A stretch of 64,000 nucleotides of DNA from WTJH01 sp049889695. Its GTDB lineage: Bacteria; Bacteroidota; Bacteroidia; Flavobacteriales; Flavobacteriaceae. The DNA lies in assembly GCA_049889695.1 (NCBI GenBank), contig JBMHCX010000013.1, positions 150,714-214,713 on the forward strand. Reading direction: 5' to 3'. Below, in pieces: positions 61,301-64,000 of this stretch; positions within the stretch are counted from its first letter, which is position 1; every line of letters starts with the position of its first letter. The notes under the pieces are model-generated. The model was given only the letters and a program-made list of their open reading frames with translations, had not been told where the DNA came from and did no database searches. Both the position numbers and the translations under genes were made by a program.

Positions 61301-64000
61301 AATAATTACAATTGTAATGCTACAGGCTCCATAACAGTAGATTTAAGCCTCGATCATCCAGATCACATCGTTTCCTATGTAGACGGAGCAGTTGACATTT
61401 TAGCCAACTTCTCGTCAGCTGTAGATTCGCCTTCTTTGATCTACAACGATGGCTCACAAGAAGTAACGTTCCCCATGAATACAGTTTCTGGGACTACCGA
61501 TGGAACTCAGTGGAGTTATCCGATGTACTTTAGCGGTCCAGAAGGACAAAAATCGTTTACTGTATCCGCCTCTGGAATACTTGGAGACTTCTATGCAGGC
61601 ACAGATGTCTTGAGTGTTACTTTCGATTCCTTCGGTCCTGTAATTGAATATATCGAAGTTCAAGAAGAGGATATCGTAGATATCATCTTTACAGAGGATT
61701 TATTCTCTACCTATGAAAACAGTCAAGCCACAGGAGCAATTGTTCGGTCAGACTTTAGCCTAACACTATCCAGTACCACGGCTAGTCTAACGACTAGTGT
61801 TCCCCTCTCTATGACGGTAACCAATTCTACTGAAACAGACGGCAAACGCTACAGTTTAGGTTTCAATTATACCGGTTATCTACTTCAAGGAGATGCCTTA
61901 ATGGTCGGAATTGTATCGGATACCTATGATATCGCAGGAAATGCTGTGGATTTAATCCAAAGCAACGCCATTGAATATTACGATCAGAGCGATACACTTT
62001 CCGTAACTGTAGAACTAACGACGACGGCTACACAAACCACGCTTTATCAGACACAGGGCGCAGAAATATTTGCTGCCTTCTCTACGGATCTACCTGATGC
62101 AGCGCGTTTACAAATAGTGTATAGCGACGGCAGTAGTTCAACTCTAACGATGGCTACAGACGGGATCTTAGCTACTGGAGCGCCACAAACACGTAAATGG
62201 AAAGCTACATGGAACCCCGGTAGAAACACAACTCCAGGAAATGTAGAAATCCGAGTGATATGGCCCGATTATGACGGTAATCGCTACTTGAGTACAGCAG
62301 CATTACGTTTTGAACTTTTGGCAGCTGATTCGGACGCCGATGGAATTTTTGATGCAGATGATCTCTGTTTAGAAACGCCAGAAGAGGAAGAAGTCGATGA
62401 AAACGGCTGTGCATTAAGTCAGAAAGACACCGATAATGACGGTGTAACTGACGATATTGATATTTGCCCTGAAACGGAAGAAGAAGCGGAAGTGAATGAA
62501 GAAGGCTGTTCCATCGATCAGATCGATACGGATGAAGACGGTGTTGCGGATTATCTAGACAATTGTGTGGATACGCCGAACCCTGAACAATTCGACCAAG
62601 ATGGAGACGGTATCGGAAATGTCTGTGACCCTGATCCTTCTATTGAGTATATCGCATTGGAAGTCAGTGAGAATGCTTCTCCAACAACTCCAGTAGTGAT
62701 ATTTTCCGCCTTTAATTCGAATCAGGATACGATTACTCTGACCCTATCCGATACCAGTGGGCTATTTGAACTATTGGGCGAAAACACCATTATCTTAGTT
62801 GGTGAACTCGACTTTGAAACCAACGAATTCCATATTGTAGAACTGACCGCTACAACCGAAAATGGTGGCGTGGCAACAGCATCCATTACCATCATGGTGT
62901 CTGATATACCTAACGCCACTTATACTGGGAAGTTCTTCGTCTCTATCTTCGATAGCCAAGATGAAAGCAAAGCCAATAAGGTAGATCATACACGATATTT
63001 CAATCCATTTAACAAAGGGGTTGGAAAATGGAAAATTCGCAAGAAAGTCTCTGGTGGAGCCGATGCAGCCTTATTTACCATTCGCGGAGGCGGATCGAGT
63101 AATACAGACGACGCTAGTGCTAAAAACGATGATGAGTCTGAAGGATATCTAGACTTTATTAATCCTCCAGATTTTGAAAATCCACAGGATCATAACCGCG
63201 ATAATGTATACGAGGTTGAAGTCACCTATGAAAATACAGATGACGGTGCACGTGAAGTTCCCGTTCCGGTGACCCAGCGAAATATCCAGGTACCAGAAAA
63301 TAGCACCAGAGCTATTGAATTGCAGTCGACCCCAACACTACCGGAAGATGATTCCGATAGCGACGGAGTACCGGATATCGTCGACAACAGTCCATTGACC
63401 TTTAATCCAAATCAGACGGATGAAGATGGGGACGGTGTGGGAGATGTCTCGGATGACTTCGACCACGATGGGGTTTGGAATCCGTACGACAACTGTCCAG
63501 ATACCCCTCTAGGGGAAGTCGTTGACGAAAATGGATGTATCATTTTCTATACGGTCGCTAATAACTTCAGTGTATCCAAAACAGAAAAATGTGCTGGAGA
63601 ACACCAATTGGCTTTAACCATTGAAAATGCATATCTGTTCGATTATCAGGTGCGTGTAACTGGACCGAATACCAATGTTAATACTACGCTAGAAGGCAGA
63701 ACTTACCGACTAAGCGGATTAGACGCAGGCGCTTACAGTATCTGCGTTACAGTAGAGGGTATTCCTGCTTCAGAATTTGAACGCTGTTTCAGTGTTCGAT
63801 TAGAAGATCCGGAAGGATTGGAAATATTAACTCAATTTAATCCAGGTGATGAAGTGGTGAACTTCCAGTTAAAAGGAGGGACTAACTTCACCATTGTTCA
63901 CAATGGCAAAACCATCCAAACCAGCGATCGCAACTATGCGCTTCGCTTGGCCAAAGGTGTCAACAAGGTGCGTATTACCAACGGTATCGAATGTCAAGGA
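58322..64000 (+). CDS. Giant surface protein with C-type-lectin-like, Ig-like and TSP3 repeats (3' end outside window)
   Basis: An open frame of 1893 codons from ATG at 58322 to the window edge. Signal peptide MGFRKTYSTGLLLGFLLWNS, then an Ig-like domain, a C-type lectin-like domain at about 190-340 (TWIGVYRENENSDW, WRSDQP, NVWSDEEAQ; no clear EPN or QPD motif, so sugar binding is not assured), a second VTITATFSEAMTATPT-type Ig-like unit, and a tandem set of related modules (see repeat). TSP3 segments (DTDNDGVTDDIDICPE) follow, then a cadherin-like stretch and more TSP3. The last visible part (FTIVHNGKTIQ, VNKVRITNGIECQG) resembles the module that precedes a type IX sorting domain. It is 8 bases after the fibre gene. 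Confidence 0.8.
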   Translation, partial: MGFRKTYSTGLLLGFLLWNSFGHIYGQSRDFVLAPTANIQEQFMSLISPILVGTSTTSSATVVRGPLAYFAKGSNSQTVSVSLSASDSDGILGATQVVTITARFSVAMSASPTIYISGVISNVAMTATASDSVWEYSWNVSGTTADLVTATVSGVSTANIAYTGNESLTFQLDLVAPEIILSGPTGFSYMGYHDEHYYFINSGTSYGPDTNWQNAREEAQQMGDGFTLSTMLGNTDLAVVEDLAENNFIGDYLNDNFGGFTWIGVYRENENSDWININGEVQNYFNWRSDQPSGSNQNAIAVYPDPEEPNGNFAGERNVWSDEEAQNNNAYVIEMDGFLFNAGASSARISFYAPAETISWTLTGPDASLFEVDDSDQTGGAHTIFIDFTQNLQSNTDYQNPSDANADRIFEFFLNATDVNGNTRSQKVVYEMTDTQTPTVQLSHSGNDTVVVNSEVVTITATFSEAMTATPTLSLSGIASALEMSATVSPSIWKYSWTVSTTVTSTTATVSGTDLAGNAYSGTDSLTFTISETLQTPSLTMTLTHDAPTNFLDPCEEVSFTAEFSEAISFPVDLMVDNSYGNYSYSLQLSMAPSSATASSMFSATSSSSSWEINLVPQDFSLVGSFTLTVSHAGMNILGVDQQVESLQFSVVSSTCSTGSVTVDLSNSHPDLIVSTRDTVSINALFSTAVNSPTLIYTSVVSTTYLPMVEITGTQSVQWTAGLPLSGPDGPISVTVSATGVNGEILVNAAAESITFTQDSLGPIIEYISVDGQSKTVDVLFTEDLFSDYLAQTATGTVSINDFSLTLSSTTASLTSSEPLSMTVSNTTETDGKRYSLGFDYNGVVLVGDALIVNIVSHTFDIAGNPVELQQSNNVDVYTGNEQDVTVSLSHTSSSTTLTNCDTVALQATFNRAIQGPVVLEVEDSTGALINVNLTAASAQTSATSSTLWEGSWSPNNTTPTGLVTLSIIEGGVAASSSANPTEIERLGFEVLFNNYNCNATGSITVDLSLDHPDHIVSYVDGAVDILANFSSAVDSPSLIYNDGSQEVTFPMNTVSGTTDGTQWSYPMYFSGPEGQKSFTVSASGILGDFYAGTDVLSVTFDSFGPVIEYIEVQEEDIVDIIFTEDLFSTYENSQATGAIVRSDFSLTLSSTTASLTTSVPLSMTVTNSTETDGKRYSLGFNYTGYLLQGDALMVGIVSDTYDIAGNAVDLIQSNAIEYYDQSDTLSVTVELTTTATQTTLYQTQGAEIFAAFSTDLPDAARLQIVYSDGSSSTLTMATDGILATGAPQTRKWKATWNPGRNTTPGNVEIRVIWPDYDGNRYLSTAALRFELLAADSDADGIFDADDLCLETPEEEEVDENGCALSQKDTDNDGVTDDIDICPETEEEAEVNEEGCSIDQIDTDEDGVADYLDNCVDTPNPEQFDQDGDGIGNVCDPDPSIEYIALEVSENASPTTPVVIFSAFNSNQDTITLTLSDTSGLFELLGENTIILVGELDFETNEFHIVELTATTENGGVATASITIMVSDIPNATYTGKFFVSIFDSQDESKANKVDHTRYFNPFNKGVGKWKIRKKVSGGADAALFTIRGGGSSNTDDASAKNDDESEGYLDFINPPDFENPQDHNRDNVYEVEVTYENTDDGAREVPVPVTQRNIQVPENSTRAIELQSTPTLPEDDSDSDGVPDIVDNSPLTFNPNQTDEDGDGVGDVSDDFDHDGVWNPYDNCPDTPLGEVVDENGCIIFYTVANNFSVSKTEKCAGEHQLALTIENAYLFDYQVRVTGPNTNVNTTLEGRTYRLSGLDAGAYSICVTVEGIPASEFERCFSVRLEDPEGLEILTQFNPGDEVVNFQLKGGTNFTIVHNGKTIQTSDRNYALRLAKGVNKVRITNGIECQG
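59940..62330 (+). repeat. Tandem duplication of about 1,026 bp inside the giant surface gene
   Basis: Three domain types (C, A, B) repeat in order C-A-B-C-A-B-C with a period of about 1,026 bases. For example TETDGKRYSLGFDY-type sequence recurs 1,026 bases apart (around 60811 and 61837). Units have diverged, so the duplication is not recent, but the reading frame is kept (342 codons). Confidence 0.75.

Noticed and set aside
1..64000. tRNA, rRNA, insertion sequences, phage integrase or toxin-antitoxin genes
   Set aside because: None was recognised in any frame; the S74 fibres resemble phage tail fibres but no other phage gene is nearby.

Overview
This window looks like chromosome of a marine-type member of Bacteroidota, most likely a flavobacterium. 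The evidence is a PorP/SprF-type secretion partner beside a protein with a type B type IX sorting domain (CHU_C), a GLPGLI-family protein coupled to a TonB-dependent receptor, lipoproteins with LxxC boxes, thrombospondin type-3 (TSP3) proteins, and repeated promoter boxes of the Bacteroidota form TAnnTTTG, several with a TTG 16-20 bases upstream. No rRNA, tRNA, CRISPR array or insertion sequence was recognised. Genus and species cannot be read from the sequence.

Region 1 (1-16.3 kb, minus strand) is one dense surface-glycan operon running off the left edge. It starts with a winged-helix regulator carrying a degenerate nucleotidyltransferase domain. It then encodes a glycerol-phosphate-type cytidylyltransferase, UDP-glucose dehydrogenase, UDP-glucuronate epimerase, three enzymes of a UDP-GlcNAc(3NAc)A-type branch, the pseudaminic acid enzymes PseB, PseC, PseF and PseI with a methylase, an amidotransferase with HisH/HisF partners and a double-GNAT acetyltransferase, then a putative glycosyltransferase and a partial Wzx flippase. 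Almost every neighbouring pair overlaps. Two expected steps are absent from the window: PseG (UDP-sugar hydrolase) and a WbpE-type aminotransferase. Next to it (16.3-19.6 kb) are an O-antigen-ligase-like protein with TPRs and a WecA/MraY-like initiating phosphosugar transferase, so lipid-linked glycan start, flip and transfer functions sit together.

Region 2 (19.7-36.5 kb) holds mixed genes: a large coiled-coil/repeat surface lipoprotein with a strong terminator, a pirin, a concentrative nucleoside transporter, a sodium:solute symporter, small membrane proteins, an ABA4-like protein, a YkuK-like protein, a GhrA-like dehydrogenase, a DgcN-DgcA type pair (probable D-amino-acid catabolism), two distantly similar divergent lipoproteins flanking a candidate small RNA, a beta-propeller protein and GalE.

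Region 3 (36.5-64 kb) is dominated by cell-surface proteins. On the minus strand a 1970-residue fibre protein with YadA-head-like repeats and a C-terminal S74 intramolecular chaperone is followed without a gap by a TSP3 protein with a type B sorting domain and then a PorP/SprF protein. On the plus strand a second fibre (1585 residues) is followed after 8 bases by a giant CTLD/Ig-like/TSP3 protein (over 1890 residues, cut by the window edge). The second pair is preceded by a transmembrane regulator with a periplasmic propeller and by a 12-bp perfect inverted repeat. Between the two loci are a GLPGLI/TonB-receptor pair, a secreted nuclease, a HAD phosphatase, a Rossmann oxidoreductase and a DUF1028 protein. 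The duplicated fibre + TSP3 cassette is the best candidate here for a little-described system.
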